A DNA stretch of 64,000 nucleotides from Lysobacterales bacterium. Its GTDB lineage: Bacteria > Pseudomonadota > Gammaproteobacteria > Xanthomonadales > Ahniellaceae. The notes below the pieces were generated by a model. That model was not told the DNA's origin and did not search any database. It worked only from the letters and a program-made list of their open reading frames with translations. Below, one piece after another: positions 48,545 to 58,460 of this stretch. Position 1 is the first letter of the stretch; each line of letters starts with the position of its first letter. Both the position numbers and the translations under genes were made by a program. The DNA lies in the NCBI GenBank assembly GCA_016703225.1, contig JADJCM010000001.1, forward strand, positions 186,001 to 250,000. Direction: 5' to 3'.

Positions 48545-49319
48545 ATGCTCAAGATCGACAACCTCCACGTCCGCGTCGCCGGCAAGGACATCCTCAAGGG
48601 CCTCACGCTCGACGTGAAGGCAGGCGAAGTGCACGCGATCATGGGTCCGAACGGCGCCGGCAAGTCGACGCTTGGCTACGTGCTCGCGGGTCGCGAGGGC
48701 TACGAGGTCACGCAGGGGTCGGTGATTTTCAACGGCCAGGACCTGCTCGCACTGGAGCCCGAGGCGCGCGCGGCCAGCGGCGTTTTCCTCGCGTTCCAGT
48801 ATCCGGTCGAGATCCCGGGCGTGAACAAACACCTACTTCCTGCGCGCCGCGTACAACGCCCAGCGCAAGCATCGCGGCGAGCCCGAACTCGACTCGATGG
48901 CCTTCCTCAAGCTGGTGCGCGAGAAGCTGAAGGTGCTGCACCTGAAGGACGAGCTGCTGAATCGTGCCGTCAACGAAGGGTTCTCCGGCGGCGAGAAGAA
49001 GCGCAACGAAATCTTCCAGATGGCGGTGCTCGAACCGACGCTGGCGATCCTCGACGAAACCGATTCCGGCCTCGACATCGATGCGCTGCGCCTGGTCGCC
49101 GAAGGCGTGAACCGGCTGCGCTCGCCCGAGCGCGCGTTCCTGGTGATCACCCATTACCAGCGCCTGCTCGATTACATCGTGCCCGATGTCGTGCATGTGC
49201 TCGCCGACGGCCGCATCGTCCAGAGCGGCGACAAAGACTTGGCGCTGAAGCTCGAAGACCAGGGTTATGCCTGGCTCAAGGAGCGCAAGCGCGAGGAACA
49301 GGCGGCGTTCGCGTCATGA
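48545..49319 (+). CDS. sufC: SufC ABC-type ATPase (one-base frameshift)
   Basis: ATPase of the SufBC2D scaffold. Walker A GPNGAGKSTLGYVL, Q-loop FQYPVEIPGV, signature FSGGEKKRNEI, Walker B LAILDETDSGLDIDAL, switch ITHYQRLL. The frame breaks at 48827-48829, where AAA should be AA: GTGAACAAACACC instead of GTGAACAACACC (IPGVNNTYFLRAAYNAQRKH). Removing one base gives 257 residues. Since SUF looks like the assembly system here, this is most likely a sequence error. Stop overlaps sufD (ATGA). Confidence 0.94.
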
Positions 49320-50527
49320 GCGGCCTGCTCGAACCCCTGATCGCGAACGCGGCAGCGGCACAGCGAGATGCCTTGCAGGCACTGCGCCTGCCCGCGTCGC
49401 GCGACGAGCGCTGGCGTTACAGCTCGCTGCGTGCGCTCAATCAGCGCCAGTTCGCGGCTGCACCGCGCGCCGCCGCAACGATCTCCGTCGCGATGCAGGA
49501 ACGTCTGCGCGCCCTGCCCGCGCGCATCGTATTCGTCGACGGCCAGTTCGACACAGCGCATTCCGACCTCAGCGCACTCGGCGACGACATCACGCTGTCG
49601 AACACCGACCCGGTGCACGCACCACCACCGCACTGGCCGTTCGCGCTCGCCGCAGCGGCGAGTGCGCGCACGCTCGGCCTGCGCATTGCCGCGAATACGG
49701 CGCTGCCGCAACCGCTGCATCTGGTCGCGCTGACCACGGCAGCGGCACAGGACGCGATCGTGCAGCAGTCGCTGCGGCTCGAGCTTGGCGCTGGCGCCGA
49801 GGCGAGCTTCGTCCATCACCGCTTCACCGACGGCGACAGCAGCGCCTTCGTCAATGCCTGGCGCGACATCGACATCGGCACCGCTGCCACGCTGCACTGG
49901 CTCGAGGTCGCGGACGAAGGCGCAGGCGTCAGCAGCGTGCTCGGCACGCGCGCGACGCTGGCCGAAAAGTCGCAGCTGTATCTGGCGGAAGTCGCTGCGG
50001 GTGCATCGCTGTACCGGCACGAGGTCGACGTCACCCTTGCCGGCGAGCATGCCCAGCTCTGTGTGCGCGGCTGCGCCATGGCTGGCCAGCGCCGCCATGC
50101 CGACCTGCACATCGACGTCCGCCATCGCGCCCGCAACACCCGTTCGGACATCGTCTGGCGCGGTCTCGCCGACCAGCGCGGTCACGCCATTTTCGCCGGC
50201 CAACTGATCGTCGAAGCCGGCGCCGACGGTGCCGATGCCGCGCTCAGCAACAAGAACCTGCTGCTGTCGGCGCATGCCGAGATCGACACCCGGCCGGTGC
50301 TCGAAATCCACGCCGACGAGGTCAAGGCTGCACACGGCGCCACCGTCGGCCGCCTCGACGAGCGTTCGCTGTTCTACCTGCGTTCTCGCGGCATTGCCGA
50401 ACCCGAAGCGCGACGCATCCTGCAACTTGCGTTCGCGCGCGAACCGTTGCTGCAACTCAGCGACGCCACCGTGCGCGAGACCGCGCTCGCGGCGCTTGCG
50501 CGCTGCCTGCCCGAGGACGCGGCATGA
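49316..50527 (+). CDS. sufD: Fe-S cluster scaffold subunit SufD
   Basis: 403 residues from ATG at 49316. Paralog of SufB and its partner in SufBC2D, needed for iron entry. N-terminal WRYSSLRALNQRQF; core HHRFTDGDSSAFVNAWRDID; C-terminal LLSAHAEIDTRPVLEIHADE and FYLRSRGIAEPEARRILQLA are typical. Starts and ends in four-base overlaps with its neighbours. Confidence 0.96.
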   Translation: MSGLLEPLIANAAAAQRDALQALRLPASRDERWRYSSLRALNQRQFAAAPRAAATISVAMQERLRALPARIVFVDGQFDTAHSDLSALGDDITLSNTDPVHAPPPHWPFALAAAASARTLGLRIAANTALPQPLHLVALTTAAAQDAIVQQSLRLELGAGAEASFVHHRFTDGDSSAFVNAWRDIDIGTAATLHWLEVADEGAGVSSVLGTRATLAEKSQLYLAEVAAGASLYRHEVDVTLAGEHAQLCVRGCAMAGQRRHADLHIDVRHRARNTRSDIVWRGLADQRGHAIFAGQLIVEAGADGADAALSNKNLLLSAHAEIDTRPVLEIHADEVKAAHGATVGRLDERSLFYLRSRGIAEPEARRILQLAFAREPLLQLSDATVRETALAALARCLPEDAA

Positions 50528-51750
50528 GCCGGCTCGATGACATCAACGCTTTGCGCGCCGAGTTCCCGCAACTCGCGCGTCTGATCCACGGCAAGCCGCT
50601 GGTGTACTTCGACAACGCCAACACCGCGCAAAAGCCGCTGGCGGTGATCGATGCCGTCAGCGGCTACTACCGCGAGCACAATGCCAACGTGGCGCGCGCG
50701 GTACACACGCTTGGCGCCGAGGCTACCGCCTTGTACGAGGGCACCCGCGACAAGCTCGCGCGTTTCATCGGCGCGCGCTCGCGCGAGGAGGTCGTGTTTA
50801 CCCGTGGCACCACCGAAGCGGTGAACCTGGTCGCGTACAGTTTCCTGCGCCACAAGCTCAAGCCGGGCGACGAGATCCTGGTCTCGCGCATGGAACACCA
50901 CGCCAACATCGTGCCCTGGCAACTGGTCGCCGCCGAGACCGGCGCCAAGGTGGTGCCGGCGCCGATCACCGCTTCCGGCGAGATCGATTTCGAGGGCATG
51001 GTCGCGCTCATGAACGAGCGCACCCGACTGGTCGGACTGGTGCATGTGTCGAATGCACTCGGCACGATCAATCCGGTCCAGACCATCATCGCGGCGGCGA
51101 AGCTGCGCGGCATTCCAAGCCTGATCGACGGCTCCCAGGCAGCGCCGCATTTCAAGGTCGATATCGCCGCGCTCGGCTGCGATTTTTACGTGCTCACCGG
51201 CCACAAGCTGTTCGGCCCGACCGGCACCGGCGCGCTGATCGCGAAGCGCGCGCATCTCGACGCGATGCCACCCTTCCTGGGCGGTGGCGAGATGATCCGC
51301 AAGGTCTCGTTCGATGGCACCACCTTCAACGATGCCCCACACAAGTTTGAAGCGGGCACGCCAAACATCGCCGGATTCATCGGTCTTGGCGCGGCGATCG
51401 ACTGGCTCGAGGCCATCGGCCTTGATGCGATCGCAGCGCGCGAGGCGCGTCTGCGTGATGCCATGCGCGCGGCACTCGCCGACGTGCCCGGCCTGCGCCT
51501 GATCGGCGACGCCCGCGAACGTGCCGCGGTGTTTTCGTTCGTAGTCGATGGCGCGCATGCGCACGATCTCGCCACCCTGCTCGACAACGACGGCGTCGCG
51601 GTGCGCTCGGGGCATCACTGCGCGCACCCGACCATGCAGTTCTTCGGGGTACCGGCGACGGCACGCGCGTCGCTCGCGTTCTACAACACCGAAGACGAGA
51701 TCGGCGTGTTCATCGCCGCGCTGGCGAAAGCGCGCAGGATGCTGGCCTGA
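50524..51750 (+). CDS. sufS: cysteine desulfurase SufS
   Basis: PLP enzyme that takes sulfur from cysteine for cluster assembly. 408 residues. N-terminus FPQLARLIHGKPLVYFDNAN, MEHHANIVPWQ, PLP lysine in LTGHKLFGPTGTGAL, and the persulfide cysteine in VRSGHHCAHPTMQ, the short-loop class II form. One-base-type overlap (TGATG) with sufU. Confidence 0.97.
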   Translation: MSRLDDINALRAEFPQLARLIHGKPLVYFDNANTAQKPLAVIDAVSGYYREHNANVARAVHTLGAEATALYEGTRDKLARFIGARSREEVVFTRGTTEAVNLVAYSFLRHKLKPGDEILVSRMEHHANIVPWQLVAAETGAKVVPAPITASGEIDFEGMVALMNERTRLVGLVHVSNALGTINPVQTIIAAAKLRGIPSLIDGSQAAPHFKVDIAALGCDFYVLTGHKLFGPTGTGALIAKRAHLDAMPPFLGGGEMIRKVSFDGTTFNDAPHKFEAGTPNIAGFIGLGAAIDWLEAIGLDAIAAREARLRDAMRAALADVPGLRLIGDARERAAVFSFVVDGAHAHDLATLLDNDGVAVRSGHHCAHPTMQFFGVPATARASLAFYNTEDEIGVFIAALAKARRMLA

Positions 51751-52169
51751 TGTCGGCACACCCCTCCACCCTGTATTCGGAAACCGTGCTCGCGCACAAC
51801 CGCGCGCCGCACAATTGCGGCGGTCTGGCCGATGCCACGCATCGCGCCGCGGCCGACAATGCCATGTGCGGCGATCATGTCGAGCTGAGCCTGCGCCTGC
51901 GCGGCGAGATGATCGAAGCGGCGATGTTCGATGGTGAAGCCTGCGCCATCACCACCGCCTGCGCGTCGATGCTGACCGAGGCGCTGCGCGGCCAGCGTGT
52001 CGATACCTTGCCGATGCTGCGCGCGCAGATGGTGGCGATGTTCGACAGCGGCGCTGAAGCTGCGGGCGAATTCGCCGCCTTCGCCGAACTGCGCCACCAT
52101 CCGGCGCGCCAGCGCTGTGCAATGCTGCCGTTCGACGCCGCAGCCAACGCCCTCAGGACCCGGGAGTGA
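51750..52169 (+). CDS. sufU: SufU/IscU-like sulfur acceptor
   Basis: 139 residues. Carries the three cysteine positions of the IscU fold: HNCGG, GEACAITTACASMLTEALRG and RQRCAMLPFDA, with the aspartate of CGDHVEL after the first. SufU proteins receive sulfur from SufS, taking the place of SufE. No sufE or sufA is seen nearby. Confidence 0.92.
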   Translation: MSAHPSTLYSETVLAHNRAPHNCGGLADATHRAAADNAMCGDHVELSLRLRGEMIEAAMFDGEACAITTACASMLTEALRGQRVDTLPMLRAQMVAMFDSGAEAAGEFAAFAELRHHPARQRCAMLPFDAAANALRTRE

Positions 52170-52171
52170 GC

Positions 52172-52693
52172 ATGCTGCAATTCCGCACCGCCTGCGACGA
52201 CGACATCGGCGCGATCGTGGCGCTGGTCGAATCGGCCTATCGCGGCGACGCCAGCCGTGTCGGCTGGACCACCGAAGCCGACCTGCTCGACGGCCAACGC
52301 ATCGACGCCGCCGGCGTCGACGAGCTGATCACCAAGGCCAACAGCCGCGTGTTGCTCGCGGAGCAGAACGGTGAACTGCTCGGCTGCGTGCACGTCGAGA
52401 AGATCGACGGCCGCGGCTACTTCGGCATGTTCTCGGTGCGCCCGACGCTGCAGGGCGGAGGCGTCGGCGCTGCGCTGCTCGCGGAGGCGGAGCGCGTGGT
52501 GCGCACAGCCTGGGACTGCACGCGCATGACCTGCACGGTGATCTCGATTCGCAGCGAGCTGATCGCCTGGTACCAGCGCCGGGGTTATCGTGCCACCGGT
52601 CGCTTCGAGCCGTTCCCGTATGGCGACATACGCTTCGGCCTGCCCAAGCGCGATGACCTGCGCTTCGAGGTGTTCGTCAAGGAGCTGGCGTGA
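52172..52693 (+). CDS. GNAT family N-acetyltransferase
   Basis: 173 residues from ATG at 52172 (GTG at 52166 is in frame and overlaps the sufU stop). Acetyl-CoA binding region FGMFSVRPTLQGGGVGAALL and the late motif IAWYQRRGYRATGRF fit the GNAT fold. It lies in the suf transcript; its substrate cannot be told. Confidence 0.9.
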   Translation: MLQFRTACDDDIGAIVALVESAYRGDASRVGWTTEADLLDGQRIDAAGVDELITKANSRVLLAEQNGELLGCVHVEKIDGRGYFGMFSVRPTLQGGGVGAALLAEAERVVRTAWDCTRMTCTVISIRSELIAWYQRRGYRATGRFEPFPYGDIRFGLPKRDDLRFEVFVKELA

Positions 52694-53013
52694 TGGAAGG
52701 CTGGACCCGCGTCTGCGCACGCGACGAAATGGCGCCCGGCGAACATCGCGTGGTCGTCGCGGATGCCACCATGATCGCGGTGTTCAACATCGACGGCCAC
52801 CACTACGCCATCGAAGACGTCTGCACCCACGACGGCGGCGAACTCGCCGGCGGTCCGGTGCACGGCTTCGAAGTGGAATGCCCGCGCCACGGCGCCCGCT
52901 TCGATGTGCGCACTGGCGCCGTCTGCGCGCCACCCGCCTGCACCCCGACCGCGAGCTTCCCGGTCTGCGTCGACGCCGATGGCGTGTGGACGCGCGACGA
53001 CCGTTGGGACTGA
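52693..53013 (+). CDS. Rieske 2Fe-2S ferredoxin-type protein
   Basis: 106 residues from ATG at 52693, overlapping the GNAT stop. Rieske cluster ligands CTHDGGEL and CPRHGARFD are complete. Small stand-alone Rieske proteins of this type are often the last gene of suf operons and probably act in electron supply. Confidence 0.92.
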   Translation: MEGWTRVCARDEMAPGEHRVVVADATMIAVFNIDGHHYAIEDVCTHDGGELAGGPVHGFEVECPRHGARFDVRTGAVCAPPACTPTASFPVCVDADGVWTRDDRWD

Positions 53014-53030
53014 GCGCCCTTTCCGGGCGG

Positions 53031-55098
53031 TCACGGCGTCTGTTCGAAGCCATCCATGAACAGCGCGTCGGTCACTACCGCGATCGAGGCATCGCGCAAG
53101 ATCGCTACCGACCCTGGGCCGGATGCGGCGTTACCGAGGTCGAAGAACGTGGTGCCGCTGGCGGCCCAGTAGGCGCGCAATTGCAATGCGCCCGCCTGCG
53201 TCGGCGTGAAGTTGCAGCCAAGGCTGCTGCGCGAAGCGGTGGTGGTCGCTTGCACCGGACCCTCGCAGATCAATATCGGCTGGAATCCGTCCGTGCGTTC
53301 GATGCGCAAGACGCCGTGCGGCTTGAACGGCGAGGTACTGGTGAGGTTCACGCGGACTTCGCGGGTTTGATTCAGCGGGAACACGGCGGGCATCCCCGCA
53401 TCCCAGGCCAGCGCGATATCGTGGAAGCTGAATTCGCTGGTTTCCCCCGCTCAGCCCGAGTGCGTCGCTGCTGGTGGCGGTGGCCACGAACACCGGGTCC
53501 GCCGGCAACACCAGATCGGGCGGCAGCGGCAGGGTGATGCTGCGCGCCTGCATTGCCGCGGCCGCGGAATAGACATCGCGGCCGACGAATTGATAGCTCA
53601 GGCTCGGCGCGACCGTGTGCAGGTAGAACTCGACCGTCAGGTCATACGCCGCAGCGGTCACGGTCGAGTCAACGTGATAGGTCAGTTCGATTCCGGCTGC
53701 ACTCAAGCTGTAGGCGGTGATCACCGGCCAGTTCTGCAGTGTCAGTCCGAACGGTCCCACATCAAGGTCACCGGCATCGTTGATGGCGCCGCCACCGCTC
53801 CGCAGATCGGTGTAGATCGGGGCGCCGCCGTAACCGAAGTCGCCGTTGTAGCCGGGTTCGATGACGCCGACGTAACTGTTGCCGAGCGCACTGGAACGCC
53901 CGCTCGGCAGGGCGAAGGCTCCGCCGCTGCCCAGGTTCTTGCGGATCGCATAAGCGCCATTGCGATGGATGAAGTCATTGCCTTCGCCAGCACCAGTGCC
54001 GCCAATGCGGTATCCCGAGCCCAGTTGCAGAAAGCTGCTCGAATTGGCCAAGACCACCCCTTCCGGATCGATGCCAAACGAATTGCCGCGCACCATCGCA
54101 TTGCCCGGAGTCGCGCCTTTCTCGAGCACGAACTGGCCACCGAAATAGTTGCGCAGCATCGGGTCGGCGCCGCCAATGTCGAGCGTAGTGCAGGCGGAGA
54201 CATCGGCACTCCAGGTCGAGAGCGAAATCGCGCTGCCCAGGCCGTTGCGTCCGCGGGCGTCCTTGTTGGTTCCGACCAAGTTGCCGTGCATGGCCAGTGC
54301 CACGGGCTTTCCGTGCAGGACGATCGCGCGGGTGTGGCTGGCAAACCAGTTGCGCTGCGCCGGCGCGGCGCCGCCGATGATCACCTGCGGCAATGGGTCG
54401 CCGGCACCGGTGCTGCCGGTTTCCGCCACCTCGATCGCATTCCACAGCCGGTCCTCGTCGGCCTCGATGCTGGCGAAGACCATCTGCGTGCTACCTGGCC
54501 GGGCACCGAAGATGCAGCCTTCGATACGCAGTTGCGTTCCCGCGGCCGGGCTGGCCTTGATCGCCATGGGCATGCGGGTGAAGGCGAGTCCGCGAATCAG
54601 CCCGCCGCCGCCCAGGTCGAGATGGCGAACGCCGTTCTCCGGAGTCGGCGCGGGCGGACCACCGAGTTCGATCTTCAGACTCATGTCGAGTCCGCCCTGC
54701 ACCGCGTCCAGCGTGTTGACCGTCGCGCCCGGTTGGGTGCCGGCATCGATCTCGACGCCATCGATGAAGCGCAGTGCGTTTCCACCACCGCCGGCAACCA
54801 TGTGGTCGGCGACGATTCGGCACACGCCGGTGCCGGCATCACAAGCGCTGTCGGTCATCGGAATGTTGAACTCGATCCGGTCGAGCCCGGCACTGCCATC
54901 GGCCTCGATGCGAGCGTCATAGAGCGTGCAGTCGGCGGGCGTCGCCGTGCAGCGTGCGCCCGATCCGGCGGGGCTCGCGGGAGCGTGGATCAGCGCCTGT
55001 GTCGAGTCGACCACAAAGGTGGTGGCAGACACCGGTGCGACGAGACCGAGGCTGGCCCCCAGGCCAAGCGCGAGGATGCTGGAACGGAACAAGCGCAT
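53031..55098 (-). CDS. secreted beta-helix protein, DGFE-tailed (frameshift)
   Basis: ATG at 55098, signal peptide MRLFRSSILALGLGASLGLV..., then TFVVDSTQALIHAPASPAGS and a CSLREA-like CTATPADCTLYDARIEAD. Beta-helix-like middle (GGNALRFIDGVEIDAGTQPG, VRGNSFGIDPEGVVLANSSS), a beta-sandwich, and the end ALFMDGFEQTP. The frame breaks at 53444-53448: CCCCC on the + strand where CCCC is expected. Removing one base joins the halves (LGLSGETSEFSFHDIALAWD) and gives 688 residues. Function unknown. Confidence 0.78.
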
Positions 55099-55195
55099 GA
55101 CGTGGCGGCCGAAGACACCGGCTGCTCCGGCACGAACACGGTATCTGCTGCTGCGGGATCAACCACCCCCGCGTTCGTGGGGGTATCCCGGCTCG

Positions 55196-55786
55196 CTACG
55201 CGCGCGGCGCGATGCGCAGGATCAACGCCAGACCGCCACCATCGACCCGCGCCGCGATGCGATCCTCCATCTCGGGGCGCGCGAGCAGGGTGTCTCCCAT
55301 CGACAGCACGCCGTTCTGGTCCTGAACGTGGGCGTGGCCATCGAGCACATGGAACACCAGCCACTGGCCGGCGGGCTGGTGCAGGATCATCGAACCCACC
55401 ATCGGCCGCACCAGCAGTTCGGCGTCCAGCGCTGGATCACCGAGCATCAGGTTGAAGTCTTCGCTGGAGCCGTCGAGCGGGACGCCTTCGACGACATCGT
55501 CGCCGCTGAATGCGCAGAACTCGCCGACGCGTTCGAGCTGACGGCTCGGCAGTCCATCGAAACGCAACTCGAGCGCACCGCCGCGCGCCAGCAGCAGCCA
55601 GCGGCGCACGCCGGGGTAGTTCGAGAACGCCGCCTGCGCTTCGATCACCGCGCGCGACAGCCGGAAACGGAAGCCGGCACCAAGATTCGCCGCGGGTTCC
55701 AGCGCGATCTCGCGGGTGATGCCGAGTCCGTTTTTCCATGGCACCGCCGTCAGGTCGCGATAGCGGATGATGCGCGCCGCGTTCAC
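55196..55786 (-). CDS. hutD: HutD/Ves family protein
   Basis: 196 residues starting with GTG at 55786 that overlaps the mgtE stop (GTGA). RYRDLTAVPWKNGLGITREI at the N-terminus and FSNYPGVRRWLLLARGGALE are the HutD/Ves bicupin pattern. HutD is tied to histidine use in some bacteria, but no hut genes are here, so the role is open. Confidence 0.88.
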   Translation of the reverse strand: MNAARIIRYRDLTAVPWKNGLGITREIALEPAANLGAGFRFRLSRAVIEAQAAFSNYPGVRRWLLLARGGALELRFDGLPSRQLERVGEFCAFSGDDVVEGVPLDGSSEDFNLMLGDPALDAELLVRPMVGSMILHQPAGQWLVFHVLDGHAHVQDQNGVLSMGDTLLARPEMEDRIAARVDGGGLALILRIAPRA

Positions 55787-56976
55787 AGCAGCAACCAACT
55801 GGCGAGGCCGAGGAAAGTGCCCATGCTGACGACGTCGGTGGCGGTGGTCAGAAAGATGCCGGACGCGGTCGCCGGATCGGCACCAACCCGTTTCAACCCG
55901 AGCGGGATGGCGGAACCGGCAATGCCTGACAGCACGCAGGAACAAGCCATCGCGACGACGCAGATCGCAGCCAGCACCAGCGCATCCGGGTTGTGCTGCG
56001 CACGCGCCATCACGAACAGCGCGAGGCCGGCGACCAAGCCGACGATCAGCCCGTTCCACCAGCCGAGCAGCGCTTCCTTGGCAATCAGTTTGACGCCCTG
56101 GCCCGGCTTCAGTTCGCCGAGCGTCATGCCGCGCAAGGTCACCGCAAGCGCCTGCGAACCGCTGTTGCCGCACTGTCCGGCGAGCACCGGCAGGAACACC
56201 GCCAGCAGCACGATCTGGTCGATCGCATCCTGGAAGTAGCCGACTACGGCCGCGGCCAGGAAGGCGGTCAGCAGGTTCAGCTGCAGCCACGGGTGGCGAA
56301 AGCGAAAGCTGCGCGTCCACGGCGTCGACAGCCGTTCTTCCTTCTCGACACCGACCATCGCGCCGGCCTGCGCCGAAATCTCGAACGCCTGCTGCTCGAA
56401 CAGCACCTGGCCACGCACCGAACCGACCAAGCGGTTTTCGGCGTCGCACACCGGGTAGGCCGGATAATGGCGCGTCACTACTTCGCGCATGGCATCGACC
56501 AGCTCCATATCCGGGCGCAGCGCAAACGGCTGCTTCACCATCACCGCAGCCAGCGTCTGCCCGCTGCCGGCGAACAGCAATTCGCGAAACGCGACGACGC
56601 CGACCATGCGACCGTCGGATTCGGTCACGAACACGTAGGTCACGAACGCCTTCTTCACCACCTCGCGCAGCGCCTCGACCACCTGGCCGACCGTGGTCTC
56701 GGGTCGAAACACCGCCAACGGCCGCTCCATCAACCGGCCGACGGTGCCTTCCTCGTAATGGTGGTCGAGCAACCACTGCTGGCCGGCACCGAACGGCGTT
56801 GCCGCGGCGATGCGCTCGCGTCGTTCGGGCGGGAACTGGCTCAGAATCTCAACCGCAAAACCGGGGTTGATGGCGGTGAGCAGATCGGCAATGGCCTGGT
56901 CCGACTCGCCTCCGAGTTGCACCACGGCACTGCGGGTATCGGAACTCAGCACCACATCGAGCAGATTGCGATCCAT
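55783..56976 (-). CDS. mgtE: MgtE family magnesium transporter
   Basis: 397 residues from ATG at 56976 (GTG at 56988 also in frame). N-terminal alpha domain with SQFPPERRERI, two CBS domains (VTYVFVTESDGRMVGVVAFR, YPAYPVCDAENRLVGSV), then five membrane helices with the family motif QCGNSGSQALAVTLRGM. In this family the CBS part closes the pore when cytoplasmic magnesium is high. Confidence 0.95.
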   Translation of the reverse strand: MDRNLLDVVLSSDTRSAVVQLGGESDQAIADLLTAINPGFAVEILSQFPPERRERIAAATPFGAGQQWLLDHHYEEGTVGRLMERPLAVFRPETTVGQVVEALREVVKKAFVTYVFVTESDGRMVGVVAFRELLFAGSGQTLAAVMVKQPFALRPDMELVDAMREVVTRHYPAYPVCDAENRLVGSVRGQVLFEQQAFEISAQAGAMVGVEKEERLSTPWTRSFRFRHPWLQLNLLTAFLAAAVVGYFQDAIDQIVLLAVFLPVLAGQCGNSGSQALAVTLRGMTLGELKPGQGVKLIAKEALLGWWNGLIVGLVAGLALFVMARAQHNPDALVLAAICVVAMACSCVLSGIAGSAIPLGLKRVGADPATASGIFLTTATDVVSMGTFLGLASWLLL

Positions 56977-57181
56977 GCCGGGGTCCACACTTCCGCGAAC
57001 GGGATTGCGTCAATGTAGCGACTGCCGTCGCTGCTCGCCATGGCAGCCGGGCTTGAGCGGCCGGCGCCGGCCTGCTACAAGCCGCGGCTGATTTTCAATT
57101 TGTTGCCCGACCGGATTCACCGATGCGCCCGAACCCTGCCGCCCTTCCCCGCCGCCGATCACCGAGATCGGGAGAACACGC

Positions 57182-58399
57182 GTGACCGGCCCACTCTCCG
57201 GCATCCGCGTGCTCGATCTGTCGCGCGTGCTCGCGGGCCCGTTCGCGACCCAGGTCCTCGCCGACCTTGGCGCCGACGTGATCAAGATCGAGCGCAGCGG
57301 CGCCGGTGACGACACCCGCGAGTGGGGTCCGCCGTGGCTGATCAACGACGAGGGCCAGACCACGCAGGAATCGGCGTATTACCTGTCTTGCAACCGCGGC
57401 AAGCGCTCGGTGGCGCTGGAGCTGACCGACCCGCGCGCACAGTCGATCGTGCGCGCGCTGGTGCGCACCTCGGATGTGCTGATCGAGAACTTCAAGCCGG
57501 GCACGCTCGGGCGCATGGGCCTCGACTACGAAAGCCTGGCGCAGACTTCGCCCAGCCTCGTGTACTGCTCGATCAGCGGCTTCGGCCAGGACGGTCCGAA
57601 CGCGTCCAAGCCCGGCTACGACGCGATGATCCAGGCCCAGGCCGGGCTGATGGGCATTACCGGAGAACACGGTCGCGGACCGGTCAAGGTCGGCGTCGCG
57701 GTGGTCGACATGATCACCGGCTTGTATGCCGCAAACGCCATCCAGGCGGCCCTGATCCAGCGCCAGAGCACCGGCCGCGGCACCTGGATCGACACCGCGC
57801 TGTTCGATTCCGCGGTCGCCATCCTCGCCAACCAGGGCATGAACTACCTGATCGCCGGCGAGATCCCCGAGCGTCTGGGCAGCGCGCATCCGAATATCGT
57901 GCCCTACCAGTCCTTCCCGACGCTCAATGGCGACCTGTTCATTGCGGTCGGCAACGACATGCAGTTCCGCCGCTTCTGCGAGATCGCCTCGGCCAACTGG
58001 GCAGACGACGCGCGCTTCACCAGCAACAGCCTGCGCGTGGCCAACCGGCACCTGCTGGCACCGCTGATCAGCGAACGCATGCGCACCCGCTCGAAGGCCG
58101 AGTGGCGACGCGCGCTCGACGATGCCGGCATCCCCTGCGGCCCGGTGCAGGACCTGGAGGAAGTGTTTGCCGATCCTCAGGTCGAGGCGCGCGGGCTGCG
58201 CTTCGACCTGCCGCACACGCTGCACACGCATCTGCCGCAGATCGCCAACCCGCTGCGCTTCGATGGTCGCCTGCACCATTCCGAGCGGGCGCCACCGCTG
58301 CGCGGCGAACACACCCACGAAGTGCTGCTCGAACTCGGCTACAACGAGTCCCTGATCGACGAGCTGGCCGCGACCGGCGCCATCGAACTGGCGATGTGA
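57182..58399 (+). CDS. CaiB/BaiF (family III) CoA-transferase
   Basis: 405 residues from GTG at 57182, GGGAG upstream. N-terminal LSGIRVLDLSRVLAGPFATQ and LADLGADVIKIE, then NFKPGTLGRMGLDYESL and SISGFGQDGP. The segment SKPGYDAMIQAQAGLMGITG contains the catalytic aspartate of the family. It moves CoA between organic acids; the substrate is not predictable. Confidence 0.95.
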   Translation: MTGPLSGIRVLDLSRVLAGPFATQVLADLGADVIKIERSGAGDDTREWGPPWLINDEGQTTQESAYYLSCNRGKRSVALELTDPRAQSIVRALVRTSDVLIENFKPGTLGRMGLDYESLAQTSPSLVYCSISGFGQDGPNASKPGYDAMIQAQAGLMGITGEHGRGPVKVGVAVVDMITGLYAANAIQAALIQRQSTGRGTWIDTALFDSAVAILANQGMNYLIAGEIPERLGSAHPNIVPYQSFPTLNGDLFIAVGNDMQFRRFCEIASANWADDARFTSNSLRVANRHLLAPLISERMRTRSKAEWRRALDDAGIPCGPVQDLEEVFADPQVEARGLRFDLPHTLHTHLPQIANPLRFDGRLHHSERAPPLRGEHTHEVLLELGYNESLIDELAATGAIELAM

Positions 58400-58460
58400 A
58401 GGCCCGCGTCCCAGTTGCAGACGCGCTTGACATAGAATCGGCGCAACGCAGGAAGCGCCC

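Noticed and set aside
48820..48835. Programmed frameshift in sufC
   Set aside because: Same reasoning: simple extra A in a short run; a one-base fix restores the conserved sequence.
58427..58438. TTGACA directly followed by TAGAAT before ampE as a sigma-70 promoter
   Set aside because: The two boxes are adjacent with no spacer, so they cannot act together; only the TAGAAT part could be a -10.
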